A stretch of 55,726 nucleotides of DNA from Bryobacterales bacterium (GCA_028819575.1 JAPPLB010000119.1:1-55726), one strand, 5' to 3'. Shown: positions 26,254 to 35,860, numbered from the stretch's first letter. Program-made: numbers and translations. The notes: generated by a model not told the origin, from the sequence alone.

Positions 26254-27270
26254 ATGATCAACCTCGACGACCTTCCCATGAGAGTGGGACTGGGGCAATT
26301 CCATGACATCACCGAATCGCGGCTGCGGTTCATCAAGCAATGCGGCTGCGACGACTTTCAACTCAACACGCCCAACCTGCCCGGGGAGGAGCGTTGGGAG
26401 TACGAGGACCTGGCAGTCCTGGTCGAGCGGGCGAAGAATGCCGATCTGCGGCTCATCGCGATCGAGAACGTCCCGGTCAGGTTCTGGGACCAGATCCTGC
26501 TGGGCGGCAGCGGCCGGGAGAAGCAACTCGACAACATGGTATACACCGTCCGCAACGTCGCCAAGGCGGGGATTCCCATTCTCGGTTACGCCTTCATGCC
26601 GTCGGGGGTCTGGCGTACCTCGCAAGACCGGCCGGTACGCGGCGGAGCGTTGGCGACCGCCTTCGACTACGACAAGGCGAAAGCGGCGCAGGCGGGCGAC
26701 GACATCCTGAATGGGGTTTGGGGCCGCGCGCCAGTCGAGCGCGAATACTCCGAGCAGGAGATCTGGGAGAACTACTGCTGGTACCTGGAGCGCATTCTTC
26801 CCGTATGCGAGGAGGCCGGGCTGCGGCTGGCGCTTCATCCCGATGATCCGCCGGTCCCCATGCTGGGCGGCGTGGGCCGCGTCTTTCGCAACCTGGAGAA
26901 CTTCCGCCGCGCCATGGATGCCTTCGACAGCCCGATGCACGGCCTGGACTTCTGCCACGGCTGCTGGTCGGAGATGCGAGGGGGTGAAGGGGTCACCGAG
27001 GCGATCCGGTTGTTCGGGGAGCGCAACAAGATCTTCTACGTGCACTTTCGGGACGTCCAGGGACCGGTTGAAGACTTCACGGAGTGCCACCTCGGCGACG
27101 GCAACTGCGATCCGGTGGAAACCATCCGCACGCTGAAGCAGGTGGGATTCCACGGGTTCCTGCTGCCGGACCACGTTCCGCGGATGGAGGGCGACGCCGA
27201 TTGGTGCGACCGCGGGCGGGCCTGGACGGTGGGCTACATCAAGGGATTGATCGCGGCCGTCGATGGGTGA
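26254..27270 (+). CDS. uxuA: Mannonate dehydratase (UxuA-like)
   Basis: A TIM-barrel mannonate dehydratase, converting D-mannonate to 2-keto-3-deoxygluconate in hexuronate breakdown. Metal ligands of the family are visible: His in LRLALHPDDPP, Cys in GLDFCHGCWSEM, His in KIFYVHFRDVQG and Asp in FLLPDHVPRM. The 338 aa match the family's length. No Shine-Dalgarno decides the start: ATG 26254 is preferred, GTG 26242 and ATG 26278 are alternatives. The whole upstream region within 200 bp is repeat R3, so its promoter must lie in or beyond that element. No uxuB or kdgK lies beside it. Confidence 0.85.
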   Translation: MINLDDLPMRVGLGQFHDITESRLRFIKQCGCDDFQLNTPNLPGEERWEYEDLAVLVERAKNADLRLIAIENVPVRFWDQILLGGSGREKQLDNMVYTVRNVAKAGIPILGYAFMPSGVWRTSQDRPVRGGALATAFDYDKAKAAQAGDDILNGVWGRAPVEREYSEQEIWENYCWYLERILPVCEEAGLRLALHPDDPPVPMLGGVGRVFRNLENFRRAMDAFDSPMHGLDFCHGCWSEMRGGEGVTEAIRLFGERNKIFYVHFRDVQGPVEDFTECHLGDGNCDPVETIRTLKQVGFHGFLLPDHVPRMEGDADWCDRGRAWTVGYIKGLIAAVDG

Positions 27271-27289
27271 CGGCCGGCGCGGCTGTGGT

Positions 27290-27476
27290 TAGCCCGCATT
27301 TCTCACCACCCGACGGTCGGAGCACGCGATAAAAAAGGCCGTGATTCGTGACTTGTGATTCGTGAAAAACCTTGAAGGCCACGTTGCGCGCGCCTTTTTC
27401 CTCCGCCCGGCTCGCGACGCGTCCTGACGGCCCTCTCACACACTTCACCTCGCCACGTGGTGAGAAAAGCAGGTTG
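27290..27476. repeat. MITE-like dispersed repeat R4 (interior class B)
   Basis: A copy 20 bp after the uxuA-like stop. The left end is TTAGCCCGCATTTCTCACC and the right end GTGGTGAGAAAAGCAGGTT. The interior has the GTGATTCGTGACTTGTGATT motif and then CCTTTTTCCTCCGCCCGGC, also present in R6, so copies are mosaics of two interior types. Its right edge abuts the orphan permease 3' end at 27476. Confidence 0.8.
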
Positions 27477-27599
27477 GATCATCCGAAGCTCAGCCAGCCG
27501 GCCTGGATCGCCAAGGCGATGAGAACCCCGCCGGGGGAGACGATCGCCAGGACGATGGCGCAAACCCAGAGCCAGCCGGTTATCAGCGGGCCGGGAACG
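27476..27599 (-). pseudogene. Orphan duplicate of the permease 3' end
   Basis: These 124 bp match 28664-28787, the last about 120 bp of the Nramp-like permease gene, with about five mismatches counted by eye and no gaps. They encode the same C-terminal residues (GPLITGWLWVCAIVLAI to GWLSFG) followed by a stop. No other part of the permease lies here. The copy touches R4 on one side and the NYN-containing segment on the other. Confidence 0.9.
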
Positions 27600-27780
27600 G
27601 TATCGTATCTCTCTTCCTGAACATGAAACTTTTGGACTGACTGTGCGAGAAGTCAGCGGACGAGTTCGAGCGATCAACCGAGGCCGAACGCCGAAAGGGT
27701 ACCACCGAGCGCGACGCGAATCGAGCTCCGGTTGATCTCGGTAATCAGACGTCAATGCGTGTCTGTACCGGATGAAGAGC

Positions 27781-28416
27781 CTACGATCCATCGGGTTTCC
27801 TGTGGTAGTCTCGCCGGTCAAGACACTGGTCGTAGATCTCTCGGTCAATACTGATCCAGTCGGTTTTGTTGACCCCCCTGCGGTTCCGGCTGGCAGGACT
27901 CTGTGGAAAGGCGCTGGCGATCTTGATCCACCGTCGCTGTTCCTGTGCGATTGTTCGAACCTCATCGGCTACCTCCGAGAGATCCTGATCCTGGCTCATA
28001 ACGAGCGCCACATCGTATTCGCGACTATGAGCAAGTGCGATCACGTCGAGCGCGATACGTACGTCGATCCCCTTCTCCTCTCCGGTCAGAAAAGAGTATT
28101 GCGTGCCGTCGGGTAGAGTCACCATACGGTTCCGGTACCGGAGTGGCCTACTGTACACGACGACACCTTGTCGTCCCATCGCTGCGAGCTTATGAGTCCA
28201 GAAGAAGTGCCAACCGGGGTTATCGTCGACATCAGGAATCCCGGTGTAGAAGCGTACCTGTATTAGCTCCCACCCCTGTCCCGTGCAAACTTGCTCGGAG
28301 AGGGCCGAAACGTCATAGTTGGGGTACGTATAGCCGAACGCTTCGCGAGCGGCGTGGAATAGGTTTTGTCCGTCCACGAAAGCGACCACACGCTTGGCTG
28401 GAGGTTTGCCGTTCAA
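27781..28416 (-). CDS. NYN-domain (PIN-like) putative ribonuclease
   Basis: An NYN/DUF88 (LabA-like) protein of about 211 aa, a PIN-fold family of presumed metal-dependent RNases. The acidic residues are visible: Asp in VVAFVDGQNLF at the N-terminus, Asp in EEKGIDVRIALDVI and Asp residues in VALVMSQDQDLSEVADEV. The start is uncertain: TTG at 28431 falls in the T-run of a terminator-like hairpin; TTG 28416 (used) and GTG 28389 are alternatives, none with a strong ribosome site. It is the only gene in a roughly 1.06 kb segment bounded by direct copies of the permease 3' end. Family members occur both in RNA turnover and in defence islands; no partner gene is present here. Confidence 0.8.
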   Translation of the reverse strand: MNGKPPAKRVVAFVDGQNLFHAAREAFGYTYPNYDVSALSEQVCTGQGWELIQVRFYTGIPDVDDNPGWHFFWTHKLAAMGRQGVVVYSRPLRYRNRMVTLPDGTQYSFLTGEEKGIDVRIALDVIALAHSREYDVALVMSQDQDLSEVADEVRTIAQEQRRWIKIASAFPQSPASRNRRGVNKTDWISIDREIYDQCLDRRDYHRKPDGS

Positions 28417-28429
28417 TGGCCTACAGGGC

Positions 28430-28472
28430 AAAAAATAACCCCGCCCGAGGCCTTAAGGCGTGTCGAGCGGGG
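28430..28472 (-). terminator. Intrinsic terminator at the 5' edge of the NYN gene
   Basis: Read on the minus strand, CCCCGCTCGA pairs with TCGGGCGGGG (nine of ten pairs) around a loop containing GCCTTAAGGC, followed directly by TTATTTTTTG. This is a good Rho-independent terminator. It would stop transcripts coming from the permease side just before the NYN start, so it either insulates the inserted gene or attenuates it. Confidence 0.65.
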
Positions 28473-28663
28473 AGCAAGTATATCCCAGGATACTACAGCG
28501 TGGGATGACGGCCGTCAATCGGTAGTAGTGTAAATGTGCGTGGAGTGTTCACAACACGGATTCCAGCATGTGTTGCGGGTGCCGCCGAACTGCTTGAACG
28601 GTACTCAAGGCGACGATCCCGCGCAGGTTATGAGAGCGGCGCCAGGGCCGGCTCGCTGCATTC

Positions 28664-28787
28664 GGATCAGCCGAAGCTCAGCCAGCCGGCCTGGATTGCC
28701 AGGGCGATGAGAACCCCCCCGGGGGAGACGATCGCCAGGACGATGGCGCAAACCCAGAGCCAGCCTGTTATCAGCGGGCCGGGAACG
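28664..28787. repeat. Direct repeat copy within the permease 3' end
   Basis: Partner of the 124-bp copy at 27476-27599, about 96% identical by eye. This copy is continuous with the intact permease gene. Together the copies bracket the NYN segment in direct orientation. Confidence 0.9.
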
Positions 28788-30280
28788 ATCCTCGAATCCA
28801 GCTTGCGGTGCCGCAGATAGAGAACCCCCATGCCCAGGACGGGAAACATCACGGCCGCAATGATGCTGCTGGTGATGAGCAGCATCTGCGGCGGGTTCTC
28901 GAAGAGCCAGTAGGCGATGGAATAAATAACCAGCGAGACGACGATGAACGCGCGAATGAACCTCAGCCGCGCCCCGTAGTCGGATGGGTCGATGAGGCCG
29001 ATCACCGCCATCGAGTCCGCGAGGAACCGGCTGTGTCCGGCTGCGCCGGACATCACCGTGGTCAGCAGGACGAAAAAGGACCCCACCAGAAACAACGTGG
29101 CGGCCCAATCGCCAAAACTTTCGGTGTACATCAAGCTCAGAATGACGATCGTTTCGCGTCCGTCGGGGTTGAGTCCCTTCGCATACAGGATGGCCGCCCC
29201 CAACAAGTAGAAGCAGACGGTGCTGACGGTATAGACGACCATGGTCACCAGCACGTCGGTGTACATGACGCGAATCCAGCCTTTGGCCCGTTTCGCCCAG
29301 GCTGCGCCGGGTTCAATCCGCCCGGTGTTGCGGGCATAGCCTTTCTCGACGCACCAGTAGGTGTAGATCCAGATCTCGCCGAAGGCGACGCCGGTGCCGG
29401 CGTACATGGCCAGCGCGGTGAGGACCAGCGCCGTGGTGATCTCGTTGGGCACGTCGAGCGAGAGACCGCTGGCAAGCTGGGACCAACTCACGGCGTATCC
29501 GGTCCATTGCAGGATCACCGTGCACGCGACCGTGAGCCCGGTAAAGACCGCCACCAGGATGACGAACATCTTCTCCATCGATGCGTAGGTGCCGCCGAGC
29601 AGCAGGGCCGCGGAGAGAATCGCGATCAAGAATGACCAGTAGCGCGCACCTCCCTCGCCAAGGAGTCCCGGGAAGGCCATCTCGACGACTTGGCCGACGC
29701 CCCCAAGAATCGCGCCCGAGTTCACGAAGATCAGCAAGGTCGCCGCCAGCCAGACCCAGGTGAACCAGTTCATCTTGCTGCGCACCGGACGCCTGGATTC
29801 TTCGCCGGTCCGGCGCAGGATCCAGGCGGCAACGACGCACACCACGCCTACGCAGGCGCCGATCAACAGGGCCGCCGTCGTGGTTTGCGATGCCGGATCG
29901 AGCCGCACAAAGGCGGCGACGGCCACAATGCTGGCCAGAACGAGCACCGCCATCCACGGCAAGGTCAGCCAGCCCGGGCGGGGCGCCGCGGGGCCGGGCA
30001 TCGCGTTGAACACGGTCAAGAACGTCTGACCGCTCGCGATGGTGTAGCGCGTCAACTCGGCCTGCACGACGGCTTTGACAAAGCAGGAGAGCAGAACGAA
30101 CCACAGCAGGACGAAGCCGGCCATCGCGCCCAACTTGGTGGTGAGGATCAGTTCTCCGGAGCCCACGATCGAGCCCACCAGGATCATCCCCGGCCCAAGG
30201 TGCCGAGCGGTCGCCCAGAAGCCGCGAGGCGGTTCGCGATAGTCATCCGTGTTTCGCGCGTAGGGATCGGTTACGGTCAT
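28667..30280 (-). CDS. Nramp-family-like membrane transporter
   Basis: A 537-aa inner-membrane protein with about 12 hydrophobic segments. The N-terminal GPGMILVGSIVGSGELILTT resembles TM1 of the Nramp (divalent metal) superfamily, and TALAMYAGTGVAFGEIWIYTYW resembles the central region. The canonical DPGN metal-binding motif of TM1 is not present, where GSIVGSGE stands, so metal transport should not be assumed; related divergent members have unknown or non-metal substrates. Its last 120 bp are duplicated at 27476. It is a single gene with repeat R5 just upstream of its start. Confidence 0.7.
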   Translation of the reverse strand: MTVTDPYARNTDDYREPPRGFWATARHLGPGMILVGSIVGSGELILTTKLGAMAGFVLLWFVLLSCFVKAVVQAELTRYTIASGQTFLTVFNAMPGPAAPRPGWLTLPWMAVLVLASIVAVAAFVRLDPASQTTTAALLIGACVGVVCVVAAWILRRTGEESRRPVRSKMNWFTWVWLAATLLIFVNSGAILGGVGQVVEMAFPGLLGEGGARYWSFLIAILSAALLLGGTYASMEKMFVILVAVFTGLTVACTVILQWTGYAVSWSQLASGLSLDVPNEITTALVLTALAMYAGTGVAFGEIWIYTYWCVEKGYARNTGRIEPGAAWAKRAKGWIRVMYTDVLVTMVVYTVSTVCFYLLGAAILYAKGLNPDGRETIVILSLMYTESFGDWAATLFLVGSFFVLLTTVMSGAAGHSRFLADSMAVIGLIDPSDYGARLRFIRAFIVVSLVIYSIAYWLFENPPQMLLITSSIIAAVMFPVLGMGVLYLRHRKLDSRIVPGPLITGWLWVCAIVLAIVSPGGVLIALAIQAGWLSFG

Positions 30281-30295
30281 GGTCAGGGGGAAAGG

Positions 30296-30506
30296 CAGCG
30301 ATTCGTGAAAAAAAGCCGTGTCTCGTGATTCGTGTCTCGTGATTCGTGAAAACCATACAGGCCGTGGTACCGGCGCGGGGGACTGCGGCTTGCGGTGAAG
30401 GGCCTGCGGCTGAGAAGCCGTGCTTCGTATCTCGTGTCTCGTGATTCGTGTCTTGGGACCCTCAAGCAGTTCGCCTCGACACGAGGGGAGCGATGCAGGT
30501 CAACCG
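30296..30506. repeat. Degenerate dispersed repeat R5 with TCGTGATTCGTG runs
   Basis: A class B-like interior without a recognisable left terminus. Two tandem copies of TCTCGTGATTCGTG lie at about 30321-30348, with a further TCTCGTGTCTCGTGATTCG run near 30430. The decayed right end is GCCTCGACACGAGGGGAGCG then ATGCAGGTC. No protein is encoded here. Confidence 0.65.
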
Positions 30507-30603
30507 TCAAGGTCACTCTTGCGAAGGACGACCGGGCCTGTAGGGGCTTTGACTCGCGGCTCTTTCTGATATGAGGCAGCGCCTTTTTTCGTCTGCGGGG
30601 TCC

Positions 30604-32091
30604 TCAGGCCAAAACCGGTTTGACGACGCTTGCGGGTTCGACTCCGGTGAGCCGTTTGTCGAGGCCCTGGTGGCGGAAGGTGAAACGCTCGTGGTCGATG
30701 CCGAACAGATGCAGAATGGTTGCCTGTAGATCGCGCACGTGGACCGGATCGCGAACGATGTTGTAGGAGAAATCGTCCGTTTCGCCGTGGACGCCGCCGC
30801 CCTTGATGCCTCCGCCGGCCATCCAGATGCTGAAGCAACGAGGATGGTGGTCGCGGCCATAGGTCTGCTCGGTGAGCTTGCCCTGGCAGTATACGGTGCG
30901 GCCGAATTCGCCGCCCCAGATGATGAGGGTCTCGTCGAGCAAGCCGCGTTGCTTGAGATCCTGGACGAGAGCCCAAGCGCCCTGATCCACGTCTTTGCAT
31001 TGACTGGGCAGAACCTGCGGCAACCGCCCGTGGACATCCCAGCCGCGGTGATAGATCTGCACGAAGCGAACGTCGCGCTCGACGAGGCGGCGCGCCATCA
31101 GGCAGGTGTGGGCGAAGGTGCCCGGCGAGTGCACGTCGTCTCCGTACATCTTGAGAGTGGCCTCGGACTCCCTGGTGAGGTCGGTAAGCTCGGGCACCGA
31201 GGACTGCATGCGGAAAGCCATCTCGTACTGCTCGATGCGGGCGAGCGTCTCGGGGTCGCGGATCTTTTCATGGCGCAAGCGGTTCATTTCGCCGAGCGAG
31301 TCGAGCATGCGGCGGCGGATTTGAGGCGGCACGCCCTCGGGATTGTTGATGTAGAGCACCGGGTCGGCACCGGAGCGCAGGGCGACGCCGGCGTATTCCG
31401 ACGAGAGGAAACCGGAACTCCACAAGCGCGCCGAGATGGCCTGGACGCCGGCCTTGGGGTGCGAGTGGCTGGCTTTGAGGACGACGAATGTGGGCAGGTC
31501 GCGATTCATGCTGCCCAGTCCGTAGGTGATCCATGAACCGATGCAGGGCCGCTCGGGGACCTGACGGCCGGTTTGGATGAAGGTGATCGCGGGCTCGTGG
31601 TTGATCGCCTCGGTGTGCAGGGAGCGGATGACGGCGACGTCGTCGGCCATGCGCGCGGTGTAGGGCATCAACTCGGAGATCCAGGTTCCGCTCCGGCCGT
31701 GTTGCTGGAACGCGAACTTCGACGGAACGATCGGGAAACGCTCCTGGTCGGAGGTCATGGTGGTGAGGCGCTGACCCTGGCGGATGGAATCGGGAAGGTC
31801 CTTGTCATACCAGTCGTTCATGACCGGCTTGTAGTCGAACATCTCCATCTGGGGCGGCGCGCCGACCATGTGCAGGTAGATGGCCCGGGTGGCTTTGGGA
31901 GCGAAGTGAGGCAGGGAGGGAAGGCCGGCCGTGGCGCCGATCTTCGCGGCGGCGTGGACATCCCGGTCCATGAGCGAGGCAAGAGCGAGCGCGCCAAGAC
32001 CGCGCGCGCCGCGGCCGAAGAACTGGCGGCGGGTTTCGATGCGAACCGCTTCATCACAAAGGTTGTCGGGCAACAAACGGTGAGCGCTCAT
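30604..32091 (-). CDS. Tat-exported DUF1501 protein
   Basis: A 495-aa DUF1501 protein. The Tat signal [20 protein letters not shown] begins near residue 19, after a longer hydrophilic n-region than in its two relatives. Landmarks: [73 protein letters not shown] and [21 protein letters not shown]. Its ATG overlaps the upstream cytochrome stop by four bases, so the order here is cytochrome then DUF1501, translationally coupled. This is the third such pair in the window. Confidence 0.88.
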   Translation of the reverse strand: MSAHRLLPDNLCDEAVRIETRRQFFGRGARGLGALALASLMDRDVHAAAKIGATAGLPSLPHFAPKATRAIYLHMVGAPPQMEMFDYKPVMNDWYDKDLPDSIRQGQRLTTMTSDQERFPIVPSKFAFQQHGRSGTWISELMPYTARMADDVAVIRSLHTEAINHEPAITFIQTGRQVPERPCIGSWITYGLGSMNRDLPTFVVLKASHSHPKAGVQAISARLWSSGFLSSEYAGVALRSGADPVLYINNPEGVPPQIRRRMLDSLGEMNRLRHEKIRDPETLARIEQYEMAFRMQSSVPELTDLTRESEATLKMYGDDVHSPGTFAHTCLMARRLVERDVRFVQIYHRGWDVHGRLPQVLPSQCKDVDQGAWALVQDLKQRGLLDETLIIWGGEFGRTVYCQGKLTEQTYGRDHHPRCFSIWMAGGGIKGGGVHGETDDFSYNIVRDPVHVRDLQATILHLFGIDHERFTFRHQGLDKRLTGVEPASVVKPVLA

Positions 32092-35000
32092 TTGTTCAAC
32101 ACCTCATCGAGATTCATGAGTTGATTGGCAACCATGGTCAGCGCGGCGAACTCGGGCCGCGGCAGGGTTGATTCCGGTTCCGAGTCCCCGACCAGAAGGG
32201 CGCGGCGGGCCTGATCGGGATTCGAGTCGTAGTAGCGCAGGTAGTCTTGATAGGCGGCGCCGGCGATGGCGCGTTCGCGATCGTCGAGCTGGCGGGCGAG
32301 CAGCCTGGCCGACATGAAGTCGAGCTGCTCATCGAGTTGCCGCGACGAGCCGAGCGCGCGCTGCGCCAGATGGCGGGCGGCTTCGAAGAACTGCGGGCCG
32401 TTCATCGTGAGCAGCGCCTGCAAGGGCGTATTGGTGCGTTCGCGGCGGACGGCGCAGAACTCACGGGTCGGCGCGTTGAGAACGGTCATCGCGGGAGGGG
32501 GCGCGGCGCGTTTCCAGAAGGTATACAGGCTGCGGCGATAGAGCCGATCGCCGTGATCCTGTTCATAGAACCGCGTATTGCTGCCGATCATCGCCACGGC
32601 TTCCCAGACCCCCGATGGCTGATAGGGCTTGACGCTGGGGCCACCGATTTGATCCGAGAGCAGGCCGGCGGCGGACAAGGCGTGGTCGCGGATCATCTCG
32701 CCGTCCATGCGGAAGCGCGGGCCGCGGGAGAACAGCCGGTTGTCCGGATCACTCTTGAGCTTCCCGGCCGTGATCGCGGCGGACTGCCGGTAGGCGGCGG
32801 AAGTGAGCATGAGTCGGAACATGTGCTTCATGTCCCAGCCGGACTCGCGGAACTCGACGGCCAGCCAGTCGAGAAGTTCGGGATGGCTGGGTGCCTCGCC
32901 CTGCGAGCCGAAATCCTCGGAGGTCTTCACGATGCCGGCGCCGAAGATCTCCTGCCAAAAGCGATTGATGGTGACACGGGCGGTGAGCGGATTCGCATCA
33001 TCGACGAGCCACTTCGCGAGGCCGAGACGGTTGCGGGGAAGCGAAGGGTCCATCGGCGGAAGCACGCCCGGCGTGGCGGGCTGGACCTCTTCGCGTTTCT
33101 GGTCGTACATGCCGCGATAGAGGATGTTCGCCATGGGGTCGGAGTCTTCCTTCTCGCGCATGACGTGTGTCACGGAGCTGCGACGCAGGATCGCGTCGCG
33201 CTCGGTTTCCAGGTTGGCCAGTTTTTCGTCGGCGCCGCGGTAGGCCTCATTGTGGCGGAGGAGGTAGTAGGACTCGAGGGATGCCTTTGCCTTGTAGTTC
33301 AGTTTGCGCGGGGCTTTGCCGCGGGCCGTGGCCAGAGAATCCCAGCGGGCAAGCAACGGCGCTTCGGCTTCGGTCACGGCGCGGTTGAAGATGCGGAGGT
33401 CACGGATCGACGCGTTCAGGAACCTGCTTTTCGAGCCGTCTTCGGCGAGACTGGCGCCGATCAGCAAGGGCTCCTCGGTGTGGATCGGCCCCCGCAGGGT
33501 TTGAATGGCGCGGCCGGTATTCTCGATCGGCAACTCCTTGCCGTCAAGATAAAGCGTGATGCCGGTTCGCTGCCGTTCGCCGTCATAGGTGACGGCGATA
33601 TGATGCCAGGAACCGGCTTCGGCACGGCGGTCGCCGGTGGCCTTGCGGCCGATGGCGCGGCCGTCCTGTACACGCAGCGTGAGACTGGGCAGGCCCTTGG
33701 CGAGATCGATCCGCCAGCCGCGGTCTTCGTTGCCGGGGTCGTTCTGGCTGATGAGGGTCCCCGAATCGGCGCCTTCATGCAAACGGAACGCCAGCGCTAC
33801 CGTGAACGGCTCGTCGGCCTTGAGGGAAGGGAAGCCCGGCAGCGCGGCATACGCTTTCTCCGACAAGTGCAGGACGCGGGTGCGCGATTCGCGTTTGACC
33901 TTTCCGCCTCCTTCGAGTTGGAGCGGCATGATGGTCGAACCCAAGCGAGCATTCGCTTGACGATCCAGTTCGAGGGAAAGGACCTCCGAGGGGTCAAAGC
34001 GGCCCGTCTCAAGCTGAATCTTCTTTTGGGCGCGCAGCCAGTTGTCGAAGTCGTTCCGTGCTTGCCGACGCACCTGATCGAGATTCTCTCTTGCGGCGGG
34101 TTCTTCGGTCCGAAGTTGCCGCCAGCGGGCTTCATCGTCTGGCGGAGGCAGAAGCAGCGCCGGCGGGGTGTCGTAGTAGTTGCCGTCCATCGCCTTCTGC
34201 GTGGTGTTGCGGAAGAAGGCGGCCATTGAATAAAAGTCCTTTTGCGCGATGGGGTCGAACTTGTGGTCGTGGCAAGTCGCGCAGCCGACTGTCAGGCCGA
34301 GCCAAACGGTGCCGGTGGTGTCAACCCGGTCTTTGGCGTACATCACGAGGACTTCCTCGGCGATAGAGCCGCCTTCGCTGGTGGTGATGTTGCAGCGGTG
34401 GAATCCGGTGGCGATCTGCTGTTCCTTGGTGGGGTCGGGAAGCAGGTCGCCGGCAATTTGCTCGACGGTGAACTCGTCGAAGGGCTGATTGCGGTTGAAG
34501 GCGCGGATGACCCAGTCGCGGTAGGGCCACATCTCGCGGTAGTTGTCGTGGTGCAGGCCGTGGGTATCGGCGTAGCGAGCGGCGTCGAGCCAGTAACGCG
34601 CGCGGTGCTCGCCGTAGGCCTCGCTGCCCATCAGGGTGTCGACGAGATTGTCGTAGGCGTCGGGCGATGAATCGTTGACGAACGATTCGACCTGCTCCGG
34701 GGTGGGCGGCAGGCCGGTGATGTCGAGGGAGGCGCGGCGGATCAGCGAGCGGCGGCCGGCTTCGGGAGCCGGCTCGAGTCCCTCCGCATCGAGGCTTGCA
34801 AGGATGAAGCGGTCAATCGGGTTACGGACCCAGCCGGTGTTGTCGACTCGAGGAAGATCGGGGCGTTCCGGCCGTGTGAAAGCCCAGTGCTCCTCCCAGT
34901 TGGCGCCTTGCTCGATCCATTGGCGGATGGTGTCGATCTGCTTGGGCTCGAGCTCCTTGTGAGAGTATTCAGGCGGCATGCGGCGGGCCTTGTCCGGGTT

Positions 35001-35315
35001 GGTGATGCGCTGGTAGACGAGACTGCTTTCCGGGTCACCGGGGACAATGGGCACGCCGGCGGGCCGGCTGCCGAAGGCGCCCTCGCGGGTATCCAGCCGC
35101 AAGCCGGAGATCCGTGTGGTCGGGTCGGGGCCATGACATTGGAAGCAGGCATCGGAGAGCGCGGGACGGACTTGACGTTGGAAATCGACAGCGGCGCTGC
35201 CGGGGGCAGCGTGGACAGCGATGGGCAACACGCTGAGCAGGGCCCAGGCAAGGAGGCGTCTCGCGGATCGACTTGCCGAAGATGCGACGGTCTTGGTTAG
35301 GTACGGCGCCTTCAT
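32088..35315 (-). CDS. Exported planctomycete-type cytochrome with internal LamG domain
   Basis: A 1075-aa secreted protein. After a signal peptide ([18 protein letters not shown]) come PSCyt1 heme site CFQCH (57-61), DUF1549 ([18 protein letters not shown] to [17 protein letters not shown]), [18 protein letters not shown] as a second heme-type motif, then an inserted concanavalin/LamG-like jelly roll at about 495-650 ([38 protein letters not shown]), and DUF1553 ([20 protein letters not shown]). The LamG insertion suggests carbohydrate or protein binding. The ATG at 35315 gives a proper signal peptide; an in-frame start at 35438 would add 41 residues. It is the first gene of the operon with the DUF1501 gene (ATGA overlap). 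Confidence 0.87.
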   Translation of the reverse strand: MKAPYLTKTVASSASRSARRLLAWALLSVLPIAVHAAPGSAAVDFQRQVRPALSDACFQCHGPDPTTRISGLRLDTREGAFGSRPAGVPIVPGDPESSLVYQRITNPDKARRMPPEYSHKELEPKQIDTIRQWIEQGANWEEHWAFTRPERPDLPRVDNTGWVRNPIDRFILASLDAEGLEPAPEAGRRSLIRRASLDITGLPPTPEQVESFVNDSSPDAYDNLVDTLMGSEAYGEHRARYWLDAARYADTHGLHHDNYREMWPYRDWVIRAFNRNQPFDEFTVEQIAGDLLPDPTKEQQIATGFHRCNITTSEGGSIAEEVLVMYAKDRVDTTGTVWLGLTVGCATCHDHKFDPIAQKDFYSMAAFFRNTTQKAMDGNYYDTPPALLLPPPDDEARWRQLRTEEPAARENLDQVRRQARNDFDNWLRAQKKIQLETGRFDPSEVLSLELDRQANARLGSTIMPLQLEGGGKVKRESRTRVLHLSEKAYAALPGFPSLKADEPFTVALAFRLHEGADSGTLISQNDPGNEDRGWRIDLAKGLPSLTLRVQDGRAIGRKATGDRRAEAGSWHHIAVTYDGERQRTGITLYLDGKELPIENTGRAIQTLRGPIHTEEPLLIGASLAEDGSKSRFLNASIRDLRIFNRAVTEAEAPLLARWDSLATARGKAPRKLNYKAKASLESYYLLRHNEAYRGADEKLANLETERDAILRRSSVTHVMREKEDSDPMANILYRGMYDQKREEVQPATPGVLPPMDPSLPRNRLGLAKWLVDDANPLTARVTINRFWQEIFGAGIVKTSEDFGSQGEAPSHPELLDWLAVEFRESGWDMKHMFRLMLTSAAYRQSAAITAGKLKSDPDNRLFSRGPRFRMDGEMIRDHALSAAGLLSDQIGGPSVKPYQPSGVWEAVAMIGSNTRFYEQDHGDRLYRRSLYTFWKRAAPPPAMTVLNAPTREFCAVRRERTNTPLQALLTMNGPQFFEAARHLAQRALGSSRQLDEQLDFMSARLLARQLDDRERAIAGAAYQDYLRYYDSNPDQARRALLVGDSEPESTLPRPEFAALTMVANQLMNLDEVLNK

Positions 35316-35455
35316 TTCTCTGTTAGCAATCCTTGAATGATGTTTCCGCCTATCTATTCTATTCCCGTTGTCCACTGCAAGGGAACAGCATGTAGTGTCT
35401 CCATTCCGCGTTGGTTCAAAGAAAGGGATGAATCGCACCCGGATCTCGGGTAGTG

Positions 35456-35860
35456 CTACGGCAACTCGTCGGGTATCAACTTGACGCCGGAACTCGTAGA
35501 AACGAATAGTGCCTTCCTGAAAGCTCTCAAGAAGGACATCCCGATCAAGATGCGCCCGCCTGGGGCCACGATCACCGATCCTGCCTTGGTTTCACTCCCC
35601 AGAGTCGCGTAACCCCGTACCATTGGACACAGTCTGGACCTCCCGTCGCCGAACCCTACGTCCACGGCTGATCGGGGCTCTGGCTCCGCGAAGCACAGTT
35701 GTACTGCGATGTCCTGGGGGATTTGAAGAAATCCCGTAGATCCCGTGTCGATGATTCCTGTCAGTGTTCTCGTGGGAATGGGGCTGTTCTCCGCCTGCAA
35801 GTCGAATTTCATGCAGGGGAAACCGCGCTCGTCAAAAAAGCCGAAAATGTTGTCAGACAT
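35456..35860 (-). CDS. Retropepsin-like aspartic protease-family protein
   Basis: A 134-aa single-domain clan AA protein. The active-site signature is GIIDTGSTGFLQIP (Asp38), and the flap/hydrophobic-Gly counterpart RILIGMSFLRAF lies near residue 105, as in bacterial retropepsin-like proteins that act as dimers. It has no signal peptide, so it is cytoplasmic. It overlaps the upstream small gene by 8 bp, which indicates a two-gene operon. The pairing recalls the size and layout of toxin-antitoxin modules, but no toxicity is known to me. Confidence 0.75.
   Translation of the reverse strand: MSDNIFGFFDERGFPCMKFDLQAENSPIPTRTLTGIIDTGSTGFLQIPQDIAVQLCFAEPEPRSAVDVGFGDGRSRLCPMVRGYATLGSETKAGSVIVAPGGRILIGMSFLRAFRKALFVSTSSGVKLIPDELP

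Noticed and set aside
27303..27965. A 220-codon minus-strand frame crossing R4, the orphan permease end and the NYN 3' region
   Set aside because: It joins unrelated segments out of the permease frame and has no domain.
30296..30460. Possible CRISPR array from repeated TCGTGATTCGTG units
   Set aside because: Units are short and directly adjoining, with no unique spacers of constant length and no cas genes in the window.
32247..34229. A 660-codon open frame on the plus strand
   Set aside because: Antisense to the LamG-containing cytochrome, without recognisable domains.
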